64,000 nt of DNA from Bryobacteraceae bacterium (GCA_023384675.1 JAHDVK010000025.1:18486-82485), one strand, 5' to 3'; numbered from the stretch's first letter, positions 7,425 through 17,082 are shown. The notes: generated by a model from the sequence alone, not told the origin. Made by a program: numbers and translations.

Positions 7425-10329
7425 GAACAGTCTTCCGGACGGTGGGGAACTCGAGCCGGAAGACCGCGCCTTCGCCGGGCCGCGAGTCGGCTTCGATCGA
7501 ACCACCGTGCTCTTCCACGATGCCATAAGTGACGGAGAGCCCGAGGCCGGTGCCCTTGCGCGCCGACTTGGTGGTGAAGAACGGATCGAAGATGCGGTCC
7601 AGATGATCGCGGGCGATGCCGGGCCCCGTGTCGCGGATTTCCACCCGGACGCTCGCGCCTCCGGCCGAGGTGGCAACGCAAAGCGTGCCGCCGCTCAGTT
7701 CGGCCATGGCATCGCGCGCATTCAGGAACAGATTTAGAAACACCTGCTGGAGCTTGCCGGCGTTGCCACGGATAACGGGCAGCGGCTCGGCGAGATCGAC
7801 GGCCACCTGGACCCCGGCCTTTTCGAACTGGTGCTCCAGCAGCGACAGCGTTTCGCGCAGCACCCGGTTCAAATCGAGTTCGGCAAAATCGGTGGAGGAC
7901 GTGCGCGAGAAGTTCAGCAGCGAATTCACGATCTCGCTGGCGCGGAACGTCTGTTTGGCGATCTTGTCGAGCAGCTTGCTTTTCTGTTCGTCCCCATGCA
8001 CCTGCTTTGCGAGCATCTGTGCGTAGGTCGAAATCACCGCCAGCGGCGTATTCACTTCGTGCGCGACGCCCGCGGCCAGCAAGCCGATGGAGCTGAGCTT
8101 GTCGGCCTGCACGAGGCGGCGCTCGAGTTCGTCACGCTCGGTAACGTCGTCGATGATCACCAGCCGGCCGATTCGCTGCCCATCCTTGGTGACCAGCGGA
8201 GCGATAGCGAGATTCACCAGCGTGTCGCGGGCATCGCCGTTGTTGCCGTTCGGCGCGGCATCGCCGTTTGTGTGGTTCGCCCGCAGCGGCACCTTGTAGA
8301 GCTGATGCACCGTGCTGTCGGCCCGCAAGCGCTCGAAGTGGAGCGCCATCTCGGGCGGGAACAGGTCGCTCAATTTGCGGCCCACGGCGGCGTGCCGCGG
8401 GATGCCGGTGAGCCGTTCAATGCGCGAGTTCCAGCTCTCGACGCGGTCCTCGAGGTCGGCCGCCAGAATGCCCACGTTGATCGACTCGACGATGTTTTCG
8501 GAGAACTCCTTCAGCCGCTCCACCTGTTCCGCCTTCGCCGCCAGGGAGTTGTACAGCCGCGCGTTCTCCACCGCCATCGCCACATAGCCCGAGAGCGTCT
8601 GCAGCAGTTCGACGTCGTCGGACGAGAGAAAATCGCCCTTGGTCGTCCGCGAAACGCCCATCCACGCCAGTGTCCGGCCGCGGAACTTGCAGGGCAGATA
8701 GTAAGTCAGGTCCAACTCGGCGATCGTGGAGCGGACCGAGGAGGGCATCTCGCGCGTCACCACGTCAATCGCCCGGCGGGTGCTCTCGAAGAACAGGTAC
8801 GGGCGGCTGCCGGGCGCCGAAAGAAAACTCAAGTCGAGCGCCTGCTGATTCAGGTTCCGGGGATGGCCCTCGCGGTCCAGCGTGGAGTGCAGGTGAAAGC
8901 CCGATCCTTCATCATTCGCCAGGAAGAAGGCGATATGGCCAACCTGCAGAGTGCTCACCAGGCGGTCGCCCACCCCGAGCAGTGACCGGTCGAGATCCAT
9001 CTCCGAGGAAAGCTCCCGCGCGAACCCCACCAGGGTCACGCGGTAATCGTACCGGTCCTTGTAGAAGACATACCGGTCGAGCTGCTGTTGAATCCAGTTC
9101 CGCAGAGGTTCGAATACGAACCCGGCCACCAGCACCAGCAGCACCACCGCCGTGGGGGAAAGCTCGTCGCGCCGCGCCAGCGAAAACACCAGCGACGAAA
9201 CGATCCCCAGCACCGCGAGAGTCGCCAGCAGGTACACATAGCCCTGCTGGAAGATGATGTCCACATCCATCAGCCGGTAGCGCAGGATCGAATAGGCCCA
9301 CGCCAGCGGCACCAGCGCCAGGAAAAGCACCGACAGCCGCATCGACGGCGTCGGCACCAGACCCAGAATGAACGGCGCGGCATACAACGCCACAAACGGG
9401 ACCACGCCCGCGAAAACGCCGTTGCGCAGCCATTTCAATTGCTGGCGGACGATCGCGTCTTCGCTGCGCCGGTAGCTCAGATGCAGCAGCACACCGCCCG
9501 CCAGGTACGTGGCCGAATATAGCAGCAGCCACGCGCGGTCCAGCAGCCAGCGGATTTCGATCAGCGGCAGCGCCGTGCGGATCACGCCCATCGCCACGGC
9601 GATCTGCAGCGCGATCAGCGAGAGCGCGGGCAAGTAAATGCCGAGCGTCTGCCAGGCGGTCCGCTCACGGCGCGATTCCGGAAACGTCAGGCAAAAGTGA
9701 AGGAAAAGCGCCGGCGCCATCAGGCTGGCCACGATGTTGCTGATGTAGATCGCCGTGTCGAAGCCGTTCAGCTTGCCGGTGTAGTGGAACGTATGCAGCA
9801 CGAAGCTCGCCAGGCACAGCAGGAAAAAGTGCAGCGATTTCGGCGCGCGCTGCCGCCGGAAAAATAGAAACAGGCCGATGCCGAGCCAGGCGATCCCGAT
9901 CAGGTACTGCCAGTAGAGCGCGCGGTCGCGGTTGGCGTCCGAGACGATCACCAGCGCTTTCAGTTCGGCCCCCTCGCGCTTCAGCGTGTAATCGGCTTTG
10001 CCCCACACCCCGATCCGGTTCAGGATGCGCGCTACGTCGATGGCGTGCTCCACCGCCATCCCGTTCGGATTGACCGCCGTGCCGATGCGCTCGAGCACGT
10101 CGCCTTTGCGAATGCCCGCCACATCGGCGGGGCCACCCGGCGTCAGGTAGACCGCGGTCACTTGCGGCGGTTCCCCAGGCTTTTCCGCCGGGACCTCCAT
10201 CCAGGTGGCGCCATCGTCGGGGAGCGCGTATTTGCGTTGCTGCTGATAGTTGATTGCGGCGCAGATCACCGCCGCCACCGTCATGATGACGAGTAGGGCG
10301 TTGACGATCTGTGCCTTGAGCTCCTTCAA
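7417..10329 (-). CDS. Membrane-bound sensor histidine kinase with extracytoplasmic PDZ domain
   Basis: 970 aa. Order: one N-terminal membrane helix (8-26); a PDZ-like domain (about 55-125, 'YLTPGGPADVAGIRKGDVLERIG'); a block of about eight membrane helices (about 138-400); a GAF-like domain (about 430-590); a PAS domain (about 605-730); HisKA with the phosphoacceptor His in AAGVAHEVNTPLAV; and HATPase_c with N, G1 and G2 boxes (FLNLFLNARDAM, DTGPGIA, GTGLGLS). The start is uncertain: the frame opens with TTG at 10329, preceded by GGGAAC rather than a good Shine-Dalgarno. It pairs with the overlapping NtrC-type regulator. The PDZ domain may read misfolded or cleaved envelope peptides; this is inference. 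Confidence 0.92.
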   Translation of the reverse strand: MKELKAQIVNALLVIMTVAAVICAAINYQQQRKYALPDDGATWMEVPAEKPGEPPQVTAVYLTPGGPADVAGIRKGDVLERIGTAVNPNGMAVEHAIDVARILNRIGVWGKADYTLKREGAELKALVIVSDANRDRALYWQYLIGIAWLGIGLFLFFRRQRAPKSLHFFLLCLASFVLHTFHYTGKLNGFDTAIYISNIVASLMAPALFLHFCLTFPESRRERTAWQTLGIYLPALSLIALQIAVAMGVIRTALPLIEIRWLLDRAWLLLYSATYLAGGVLLHLSYRRSEDAIVRQQLKWLRNGVFAGVVPFVALYAAPFILGLVPTPSMRLSVLFLALVPLAWAYSILRYRLMDVDIIFQQGYVYLLATLAVLGIVSSLVFSLARRDELSPTAVVLLVLVAGFVFEPLRNWIQQQLDRYVFYKDRYDYRVTLVGFARELSSEMDLDRSLLGVGDRLVSTLQVGHIAFFLANDEGSGFHLHSTLDREGHPRNLNQQALDLSFLSAPGSRPYLFFESTRRAIDVVTREMPSSVRSTIAELDLTYYLPCKFRGRTLAWMGVSRTTKGDFLSSDDVELLQTLSGYVAMAVENARLYNSLAAKAEQVERLKEFSENIVESINVGILAADLEDRVESWNSRIERLTGIPRHAAVGRKLSDLFPPEMALHFERLRADSTVHQLYKVPLRANHTNGDAAPNGNNGDARDTLVNLAIAPLVTKDGQRIGRLVIIDDVTERDELERRLVQADKLSSIGLLAAGVAHEVNTPLAVISTYAQMLAKQVHGDEQKSKLLDKIAKQTFRASEIVNSLLNFSRTSSTDFAELDLNRVLRETLSLLEHQFEKAGVQVAVDLAEPLPVIRGNAGKLQQVFLNLFLNARDAMAELSGGTLCVATSAGGASVRVEIRDTGPGIARDHLDRIFDPFFTTKSARKGTGLGLSVTYGIVEEHGGSIEADSRPGEGAVFRLEFPTVRKTVHA

Positions 10330-10586
10330 CGTTCAGGGTTCCCATCTGGCCGGCAAACGCCGGAATCGTAGATACACGACCCCACCGAAATCATATGCAC
10401 GCGCAGGGCCATCACGCGAGACATCTCCTTGCCCCCAAGAATACATGAGAAATCAACCGTTTACAAGAGAGAAAGGAGGCCCGGTTCCACGATTTGGTAG
10501 GCCCGGTTTTTCCGTTTCTGGAAGGCTTGTGGAGGGCGGACCTCACCCGTCCCGGAGCGGCCCGGTGGCGGGAATCCGCGCGACAG

Positions 10587-11015
10587 CTACTTAGCGGGCA
10601 TCCGCGCGGATTGATGTCCGACTAACTGCCAGTCCCCACCCTTTTTCCGGAACACATGAAGCAGGGCGAGCACCATCTCCTGCTTGCCGCCATCGGCGGC
10701 CCTGGTCTGAAAATAGGCCCGGCAGAAGGCCATGGCAGTGCCGGCGTCCAGCATCTTCACCCGGATTGAGTCGTAGTTGATCTGGTAATACTCGGCTTTC
10801 CCAGTCTTGAGGGCGTCGATATAGGAGCGTTTGTCGTCGACAACTCCGTTGGAGTGCGAGTAGATGAGGTCGTCGGCCAGGACTTTCTCCAGAACCGGGT
10901 AATTCTTGCCGATGACGCCCGCGGCCCAGGCGCGCTCGGCGGCCTCTACGGCCTTCTCGTCCGCCAGCGCCAGCCCGGCAGCAAACGTCAAGATCAACAG
11001 GATACGGGTGAACAT
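10587..11015 (-). CDS. Secreted DUF4440 / NTF2-like protein
   Basis: 142 aa with a signal peptide (MFTRILLILTFAAGLALA) and an NTF2-like cone fold: 'VEAAERAWAAGVIGKNYPVLEKVLADDLIYSHSNGVVDDKRSYIDAL' followed by 'HVFRKKGGDWQLVGHQSARM'. This is the DUF4440 / SnoaL-like pattern. Members bind or turn over small molecules, but the sequence gives no substrate and no assured catalytic residue. It sits 4 bp downstream of the ThuA-like gene on the same strand, so the two are probably co-transcribed and both exported. Confidence 0.8.
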   Translation of the reverse strand: MFTRILLILTFAAGLALADEKAVEAAERAWAAGVIGKNYPVLEKVLADDLIYSHSNGVVDDKRSYIDALKTGKAEYYQINYDSIRVKMLDAGTAMAFCRAYFQTRAADGGKQEMVLALLHVFRKKGGDWQLVGHQSARMPAK

Positions 11016-11019
11016 GGGG

Positions 11020-11847
11020 TTATTGTACCTTCACGATTCCACGATAGGGAACATCGATTTCAATGCGGCCCTTCCACTGAGGCACGGGCTTCCCCAGTGC
11101 CCAGTGGATGCCGTTGATCGTCAGCCGCTGCACGGCTTCCACTGAAAAATCCTCGGGATGGCCCAGAGTCGTGAAAAACACTCGGCCCTTGTGGGAATTC
11201 ACCCACGTCCACGCGACCGCATTCGGGTTGGCGGGCTTGTTGGGTTCACGCGCGGTGCCCATCAGCAGCACTTGCGCGTCGGGCGGAGGCCACTTCGGCT
11301 CAACACGGTAAAGCCAGCTCCGGACGTGAAACTCGCGGGCCACGCCGGTCAGAATGGGGTGCTCCGCGGCCGCCTTTACATCGGTCGAAGAATTGTGGCC
11401 GTAATGGGTGTGGCCATCGCCGCCCCAACCGGGCGGCGAGCCGAACGCCTCCGAACCCCATGCGTTCCAGTGGAGCAACGGACTGGTCTTCGGGTAGTTG
11501 AAGCTATGCGTGGACGTGCGGAAGCCCATCACGGGTTTGCCGGACCTGACGTAGGCGTCGATATGCGCGAGCTGCCCGGCGGGGAGTTGCCGCCAGCGCA
11601 GGTAAAAAATCGCGAGATCGGCCGTCCGCAGCGTTTCCAGGCCGGGGATATCGGTTTCGCCATTCTGGTCGGGAGCCGACTTCAGCAAGGTGCAGCGCAG
11701 GCCGTAATCCTTTTCGAGGGCCGCCGCGATCAGCGGCAGCGTCTGCTCGCCGGAGTATTCATGGTCGCCGAGGACGAAGACAACATGCGGGCGGGTCTGC
11801 GCGAGCGCGCTCGCGGCCAGGAGTAGAAGCGCGAAGAAGAGCCTCAT
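11020..11847 (-). CDS. Secreted ThuA-domain protein
   Basis: 275 aa from ATG 11847; a GTG two codons upstream is an alternative. The signal peptide is MRLFFALLLLAASALAQ. It is a ThuA-like glutamine-amidotransferase-fold domain: VVFVLGDHEYSGEQTLP, 'LAIFYLRWRQLPAGQLAHIDAYVRSGKPVMGFRTSTHSF', then HYGHNSS and 'VFFTTLGHPEDFSVEAVQRLTINGIHWALGK', the last being very typical of the family. ThuA proteins were first linked to trehalose utilisation; in Acidobacteria and Planctomycetes they are common secreted proteins next to sugar-catabolism genes. Exact activity is unknown. It forms an operon with the DUF4440 gene. Confidence 0.88.
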   Translation of the reverse strand: MRLFFALLLLAASALAQTRPHVVFVLGDHEYSGEQTLPLIAAALEKDYGLRCTLLKSAPDQNGETDIPGLETLRTADLAIFYLRWRQLPAGQLAHIDAYVRSGKPVMGFRTSTHSFNYPKTSPLLHWNAWGSEAFGSPPGWGGDGHTHYGHNSSTDVKAAAEHPILTGVAREFHVRSWLYRVEPKWPPPDAQVLLMGTAREPNKPANPNAVAWTWVNSHKGRVFFTTLGHPEDFSVEAVQRLTINGIHWALGKPVPQWKGRIEIDVPYRGIVKVQ

Positions 11848-11896
11848 GGCCACTCACGTTATCAGATCTGGGAGCATGGCCGGCAACCGCCGCCCC

Positions 11897-13438
11897 CTAC
11901 CGCGACGGCAGCACGGCTTCAATGAGCGATGGTCCGCGCTGGCGGAGGGCGGCCTGGAATTGCACGGCGAATTCGCCGGCGGTGCTCGCCCGGCTCGCGG
12001 GAACCCCGCAGCCGTTCGCCAGGTGCACGAAATCGAGTGCAGGGGAGGCGAGATCCAGCATGCGGCCGCCGAGCGGCCCGGGCGCCCCGGCGCGCGTCCG
12101 TTCGATCTCGACATCCAGGATCCGGTACCGGCGGTTGGCGAAGATCACAGTGATGACCTGCGCGTTCTCTCGCGCGTAACTCCAGAGCGCGGACAGCGTA
12201 TACATCGCGCTGCCGTCGGCCTGCAGCGCAATCACGGGGCGGGATGGAGCGGCCAGCGCCGCACCCAGCGCTACGGGCAAGCCTTGGCCGATCGAGCCGC
12301 CGGTCACCGGCAGCAAATCGTGGCGCGCCGCGCGGGCCAGGCGGGCGTTCACCGCCTCTCCGCTTGACACCATCTCATCGGAGACGATGGCGCCTTCGGG
12401 CAGCATTCCGGCGAGCACCGCGCCAAGCGTCTCGGGATTCAGCGGGCCTTCGGCCGGCGTCAACGGCTCCCCGCCCTGCCCAGCGGCGATCTCCGAGGCC
12501 GGGTACCGTGCGGCCAAGGCCAACAGGGCGGCCAAAGGCATCGGTTCGATCCGGCAATCGGGCGGAGCCACGCTGCTGGCCCGCCCCGGGTAGCCGAAGA
12601 AGGTCACCGGCGCGCCGGTTTCCACTGTGTAGAGCAGTTCCAGCCCGGCCAGCATGGCTTCGGCCGGTTCGGGAAAGTAGGCGAGCCTTTGCGCGGGAAA
12701 CACGCCGCGGCCGCGCGGCAAACGTCCGGAGTAGCGGTTGGCGAAAACGCGTGCGCCGGTGGCGGCGTGGATGCGCGCAGCGCCTTCGAGCGACGCTTCG
12801 CTGAGCGCCTCGCCGCTCAGCAGCAAACCGGCGCGCGGGCCAAGGCGCTCCAAGGTAGCGGCTGCCGTTTCCGCCTGGGCTCCGGCAGCATCGGGAGGAA
12901 CGGGCGCCGCGAGCGGAGGAATCGTCAGTTCGCATTGATCCCACGAAGCATCGGCGGGAACAATCAGGGTCGCGATCCGGCCAGCGCGCGCAGCGGCGAT
13001 CGCGTCCGCCGCGCGTGGGGCCACCTCGGCGGCCGTGCGCGCCGTCGATACAGAGTCTGAAAACGGCCGGGCGATCGCCTCGATGTCCGCCGTCAGCGGC
13101 GCGTCGTGCGCCAGATGCCAGGAGGCATGTTCGCCGACGATGTTCACGACGCCCGAGCGCGCCTTTCGCGCATTGTGCAGGTTCGACAGCGCGTTCGCGA
13201 GGCCCGGGCCCAGATGAAGCAGCGTGGCGGCGGGTCTGCCCGCGATGCGCGCGTAGCCGTCGGCCGCGCCCGCCGCCACGCTTTCGTCCAGACACAGCAC
13301 GCCGCGCACTTCAGGCACACGGTCCAGCGCCGAGACGAACTGCATTTCGCTGGTGCCCGGGTTCATGAAGCAGGTGTCGACGCCATGCGCGGCAAGGGTG
13401 CGCAGCAGCGCTTCCGCGCCGGTCACGTTAACGGTCAT
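11897..13438 (-). CDS. ThDP-dependent acetolactate-synthase-like enzyme
   Basis: 513 aa. N-terminal Pyr domain: 'GAEALLRTLAAHGVDTCFMNPGTSEM' and 'VLCLDESVAAGAADGYARIAG', which contains the catalytic Glu of ThDP enzymes. Then a central ThDP domain and a C-terminal PP domain with the Mg/diphosphate motif (QADGSAMYTLSALWSYAREN ... ANRRYRIL), where the usual GDG is ADG. It is shorter than genuine IlvB (about 560-590 aa) and has no IlvN small subunit nearby, so it belongs with the IlvX/MdlC-like uncharacterised branch (2-oxoacid decarboxylation or carboligation). It lies 21 bp from the Pat-like gene on the same strand, which would give it acyl-CoA chemistry next door. Substrate is not predictable. 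Confidence 0.82.
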   Translation of the reverse strand: MTVNVTGAEALLRTLAAHGVDTCFMNPGTSEMQFVSALDRVPEVRGVLCLDESVAAGAADGYARIAGRPAATLLHLGPGLANALSNLHNARKARSGVVNIVGEHASWHLAHDAPLTADIEAIARPFSDSVSTARTAAEVAPRAADAIAAARAGRIATLIVPADASWDQCELTIPPLAAPVPPDAAGAQAETAAATLERLGPRAGLLLSGEALSEASLEGAARIHAATGARVFANRYSGRLPRGRGVFPAQRLAYFPEPAEAMLAGLELLYTVETGAPVTFFGYPGRASSVAPPDCRIEPMPLAALLALAARYPASEIAAGQGGEPLTPAEGPLNPETLGAVLAGMLPEGAIVSDEMVSSGEAVNARLARAARHDLLPVTGGSIGQGLPVALGAALAAPSRPVIALQADGSAMYTLSALWSYARENAQVITVIFANRRYRILDVEIERTRAGAPGPLGGRMLDLASPALDFVHLANGCGVPASRASTAGEFAVQFQAALRQRGPSLIEAVLPSR

Positions 13439-13459
13439 GAACCCAAGGCTATCGCAGCG

Positions 13460-16195
13460 CTATAGTTCCAGGCGCACCGATACCACCGGGTCGCCCATTT
13501 CGCGGATCAGCTTGAAGCCGAGCTTCTCGCTCACCTTCTGCATGGCCGTGTTTTCGGCCAGGATGTCCGCCGTGATCACCTTCACGCCTTCGGCGCGGGC
13601 GATCGCGACGAGTTGCCGAAGCAGTTCGGTGCCCAGGCCCTGTTTCTGGAACTCATCGCTGACCACGATGGCGTACTCGGCTTCGGCAGCGGCGGTGAGC
13701 CCCTGCAGACGGCCGACGCCAATGATCGAGCGCTGGCCCGTCGCGGGGTCTTTGCGCTCCGCTACCAGCGCCATTTGCCGGGCGTAGTCGATGAAGCAGA
13801 TGCGCGTGAGACGCTCGTGCGCCGTGCGCTGTGTCAGGTTCAGCGCCTGCAGGTAGCGCTGGTACACAGTGCGGTCCGACAGCGACTGGTGGAACTCCAC
13901 CATCGGCGGTTCGTCCTCGGGACGGATGGGCCGGATGGTGACTGGTTCGCCGCTTCGCGTTGTCCATTGGCTGATGTATTGCGCGGGGTACGGGCGAATC
14001 GCCGTCTTTGGCAGCTCCTCGGGGCGCGTGTCTGGGTCATGCAGAACGACACGCGCGTCCAGCGCCAGGAGTTGATCCGGCGCGGCTAGCAGGGGATTGA
14101 TGTCGATCTCCTTGATCCACGGCTGCTCCACCACCAGATGCGAGAAGCGCACGAGCAGCTTTTCCAAGCCCGCGAGATCCACCGGCGGACGCCCGCGGAC
14201 GCCTTTCAGCGCCGTGTAGATCTTCGTGCGCTCCATCAGGCGGCGGGCCAGCGTCGAGTTCAGCGGGGGCAGCGCCAGTCCGCGGTCCTTGAAGACCTCC
14301 ACCAGTGAACCGCCCATGCCGAACAGCAGCACTGGGCCAAATTGCGGATCGAGCGAGGAGCCGAGAATCACTTCGTAACCATCGAGTTTCGCGAACGGCT
14401 GCACGTTCACGCCGTGGAAATCGGCGGCGCTGGCTTTCTCCGTGACGCCGTCGCGGATCAGGCCGAAAGCGCGCCGAACCGCCGCTTCGTCCTTCAGGTT
14501 CAACTGCACGCCGCCCACGTCGGTCTTGTGCGTGATGGTCTCCGAGTGAAGCTTCAATACCACCGGGTAGCCGAGCTTTTCCGCCGCGGCCACGGCTTCA
14601 TCCTCCGTGCCGGCGATGATCGAAGGCAGTGTGGGTATGCCGTAGGCGGCCAGCACTTCCTTCGACTCGATCTCGGTGAGAATCGTGCGGCCGCTTTGCC
14701 GGACCTTCTCGATGATCTCGGTGGCGCGCGCGTGTTCGGCCTCGAAACCCTCGGCCAATTGCGGCGTTTCGTACAGCGCGGAGAGGTTGCGCGTGTACTT
14801 CCACATGTAATTGAACATGCGGGCGGCGGTGTCGGGGTAGGCGAAGGTCGGGATGCCCGCGGCGTTGAGGATCTGCTCGCCGGCGGCCACGTCCACGCCG
14901 CCCATCCAGGATGCCAGCACGGGCTTGTCGCCCAGTTTGGCGTATGGGCGCAGGTGCTCGGCGGTCTGGGTGCAATCGGTCATCGCCTGCGGCGTCAGCA
15001 CCACTAGTAGACCGTCGGAATTCGGGTCCTTGGCGGCGATTTCGAGGCTTTTGGCGTAGCGGGCCGGTTCGGCGTCGCCGATGATGTCGATGGGATTGCC
15101 CTTGGACCAGACCGACGGGAGGACTTTGTCCAACTCGGCGATGGTCTCCGCGGAGATCTCCGCCAGTTCGCCGCCCCCGAGCAGCAGGGCGTCCGCCGCC
15201 AGCACGCCGGGACCGCCCGCGTTGGTCAAGATGGTGAGACGCGGACCCTTGGGGCGCGGCTGCCGGGCGAGAACTTCGGCCATATAGAACAGTTCGGCGA
15301 TATCGTTCACGCGAAGAACGCCGGAGCGCTGGAAGGCCACATCGAGCACGTCGTCCGAACCGGTCATCGAACCTGTGTGCGAAGCCGCCGCCTTCGAGCC
15401 GGCCGCCGTGCGCCCCGCCTTGATCACAATGATGGGCTTGGTCAGCGCCACCTCGCGCGCGGCCGACAGGAAGCTCCGCGCGTCGCCCACGCTCTCCATG
15501 TAGATCAGAATCGAGCGCGTCTTGGGGTCGTTGCCGAGGTAATAGATCAGGTCGCCCCAGCCCACGTCGGCCATCGAGCCAAGCGACATGAACGCCGAGA
15601 AGCCCACCATCTCGCGCAGCGACCAGTCCAGCACCGCCGTGCACAGAGCGCCGGATTGCGACAGGAACCCGACATTGCCCGTGCGCGCCATGCCCGCGGC
15701 GAACGTGGCGTTCACGCCCGTGGGCGGGATCATGATGCCGAGACAGTTCGGGCCGATCACGCGAATGCCCGCGGCGCGCGCGTTCGCCAGCAGTTGGCGC
15801 TCGAGTTCCTTGCCTTCCTCGCCGGCTTCCTTGAAGCCCGCCGAGATGACGACGGCGGACTTGCAGCCCACCTCGCCGCATTCCTGAATGAGGCCGGGGA
15901 TGAATCTGGATTGCGTAACGATCACCGCGAGATCGACCTCGGCCGGGATCTCGCGGACGCTCTTGTAGGCCTTGATGCCCAGGACGTTGTCCCGTTTCGG
16001 GTTCACCGGAAACACAGCGCCGCCGAACGGGGTGCTCATCAGGTTCCACAGCGTCGTGCGGCCCACGCTGCCAGGGTTTTCAGTTGCGCCGATCACGGCG
16101 ACGTTGCGGGGTTGGAAGAATGGGTCGAGCGGATGCGCCTCGTGCCCGAGAATGTCATGAGCCGATTCCGGTTTTGAAGTTTTGAGTGGTTTCAT
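13460..16195 (-). CDS. NDP-forming acyl-CoA synthetase / GNAT acetyltransferase fusion (Pat/PatZ-like)
   Basis: 911 aa. Order: CoA-binding Rossmann domain (about 28-150, [20 protein letters not shown]); succinyl-CoA-ligase-like domains (about 175-480) with [16 protein letters not shown] and the phosphohistidine-type motif [16 protein letters not shown]-grasp domain (about 500-720, '[21 protein letters not shown]'); and a C-terminal GNAT domain (about 745-911, '[22 protein letters not shown]' as acetyl-CoA site). This is the layout of E. coli PatZ/Salmonella Pat, protein lysine acetyltransferases that silence acetyl-CoA synthetase. Unlike what is reported for Pat, the active-site His appears present here, so the synthetase half may be catalytic. 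It diverges from the ferredoxin gene. Confidence 0.9.
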   Translation of the reverse strand: MKPLKTSKPESAHDILGHEAHPLDPFFQPRNVAVIGATENPGSVGRTTLWNLMSTPFGGAVFPVNPKRDNVLGIKAYKSVREIPAEVDLAVIVTQSRFIPGLIQECGEVGCKSAVVISAGFKEAGEEGKELERQLLANARAAGIRVIGPNCLGIMIPPTGVNATFAAGMARTGNVGFLSQSGALCTAVLDWSLREMVGFSAFMSLGSMADVGWGDLIYYLGNDPKTRSILIYMESVGDARSFLSAAREVALTKPIIVIKAGRTAAGSKAAASHTGSMTGSDDVLDVAFQRSGVLRVNDIAELFYMAEVLARQPRPKGPRLTILTNAGGPGVLAADALLLGGGELAEISAETIAELDKVLPSVWSKGNPIDIIGDAEPARYAKSLEIAAKDPNSDGLLVVLTPQAMTDCTQTAEHLRPYAKLGDKPVLASWMGGVDVAAGEQILNAAGIPTFAYPDTAARMFNYMWKYTRNLSALYETPQLAEGFEAEHARATEIIEKVRQSGRTILTEIESKEVLAAYGIPTLPSIIAGTEDEAVAAAEKLGYPVVLKLHSETITHKTDVGGVQLNLKDEAAVRRAFGLIRDGVTEKASAADFHGVNVQPFAKLDGYEVILGSSLDPQFGPVLLFGMGGSLVEVFKDRGLALPPLNSTLARRLMERTKIYTALKGVRGRPPVDLAGLEKLLVRFSHLVVEQPWIKEIDINPLLAAPDQLLALDARVVLHDPDTRPEELPKTAIRPYPAQYISQWTTRSGEPVTIRPIRPEDEPPMVEFHQSLSDRTVYQRYLQALNLTQRTAHERLTRICFIDYARQMALVAERKDPATGQRSIIGVGRLQGLTAAAEAEYAIVVSDEFQKQGLGTELLRQLVAIARAEGVKVITADILAENTAMQKVSEKLGFKLIREMGDPVVSVRLEL

Positions 16196-16316
16196 GAACA
16201 GAGTTCCCGACAGAAAAGTCCTTTACTCTTCCATGTTCCCCCTTATCCGTTGTGGAATTCAACATTCGCCCATGACAATCCAGAAGATCCGGCATGAGAG
16301 AGTTGCGAGTCTGCAT

Positions 16317-16332
16317 TGGCACTTCGATTGCT
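16317..16332 (+). promoter_or_regulatory. Candidate sigma-54 (-24/-12) promoter of the ferredoxin gene
   Basis: TGGCAC, five bases, then TTGCT: an exact match to the core sigma-54 consensus (TGGCAC-N5-TTGCW) in the intergenic gap, on the coding strand. The expected start point is about 16343, only 4 nt before the ATG, which would leave the GAGGAG at 16335-16340 outside the message. Either the RNA is leaderless or the match is coincidental. Confidence 0.5.
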
Positions 16333-16346
16333 GTGAGGAGTGTGCT

Positions 16347-16535
16347 ATGGCTATTCATCCTGTAATCGATCTCGATAACTGCATCGCCGACCAGGCCTGC
16401 CTGCAGTACTGTACGAAGGACGTCTATGGGCTTGATGACGACGGCAAGCCCACAGTGGATCACCCCGAAAATTGTGATGGTTGCGAGGACTGCGTCACCA
16501 ACTGTCCGACGATGGTGATCAGCCTGGTTGAATAG
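16347..16535 (+). CDS. Small dicluster ferredoxin with an Asp in cluster-I motif
   Basis: 62 aa when begun at ATG 16347, which has GAGGAG 7 nt upstream; a longer in-frame reading from 16182 has no family similarity and runs across the promoter. Second motif is the classic C43-x2-C46-x2-C49-x3-C53-P. First motif is C12-x2-D15-x2-C18-x3-C22, so the second cysteine is replaced by Asp, as in Pyrococcus furiosus ferredoxin and Desulfovibrio africanus ferredoxin III. That predicts a [3Fe-4S] or Asp-ligated [4Fe-4S] cluster beside a normal [4Fe-4S] cluster. The role is low-potential electron transfer in the cytoplasm; the partner is unknown. It diverges from the Pat-like gene. Confidence 0.9.
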   Translation: MAIHPVIDLDNCIADQACLQYCTKDVYGLDDDGKPTVDHPENCDGCEDCVTNCPTMVISLVE

Positions 16536-16695
16536 ACTTCCTGAGCGTGGGCGGGCGGTGCAGGCGCGGTCTTCCGGCTGGGGGATATGCCACAGGCCGG
16601 GGCGCACTGCGCTGTGGACGGGTCTCTTGGCCGCCATCCCCGGCCCGTCGTTCAATTCGGACAAAACAGCCTTATACTGGGGCCAGGGAGGCGCC

Positions 16696-17082
16696 ATGGA
16701 ACGACTCGGATGGCGCGCCTGGCCCGTGGCGCATTGGGAACGGAACGCCGCGCGGGCGATCCTTCTGTTGTGGGCGGCGTTCTGGATTTGGTTCGGCTTC
16801 GCTTCCGGCTTGAGCGAACACTTATCACCGCTCGGCATCCTGATTCACACGGCGGCTCCAGGATTGGTGTTCGCGGTGATTGCAGCGGTGGCTTGGCGCT
16901 ACGAGCGCGTGGCGGCCTGGCTGCTGCTGGCCGTGGCGGCCGGCATACTCTACACCTATAACGAGTTCATGGGCCACCGCGGGACGCTTTTCGTCCTGCA
17001 GGTGGGCTCGATTCTGGCCGGCCCGCCGCTACTGGCCGGGATTCTTTTTTACCTCTCCTGGAGGGGTAGCGTTCGCGGCTGA
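16696..17082 (+). CDS. Small integral membrane protein
   Basis: 128 aa from ATG 16696 (GGGAGG just upstream). Four hydrophobic segments: ILLLWAAFWIWFGFAS, 'LGILIHTAAPGLVFAVIAAVAW', VAAWLLLAVAAGILY and 'VLQVGSILAGPPLLAGILFYL'. The first loop is short and the C-terminus is basic (SWRGSVRG). I do not recognise a family with confidence; the layout resembles DUF7670-type four-helix proteins. The 3' end overlaps the convergent secreted protein gene by 54 bp. Function unknown. Confidence 0.7.
   Translation: MERLGWRAWPVAHWERNAARAILLLWAAFWIWFGFASGLSEHLSPLGILIHTAAPGLVFAVIAAVAWRYERVAAWLLLAVAAGILYTYNEFMGHRGTLFVLQVGSILAGPPLLAGILFYLSWRGSVRG

Noticed and set aside
16182..16346. N-terminal extension of the ferredoxin
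   Set aside because: It crosses the promoter, has no ribosome site and no ferredoxin similarity; ATG 16347 with GAGGAG fits.
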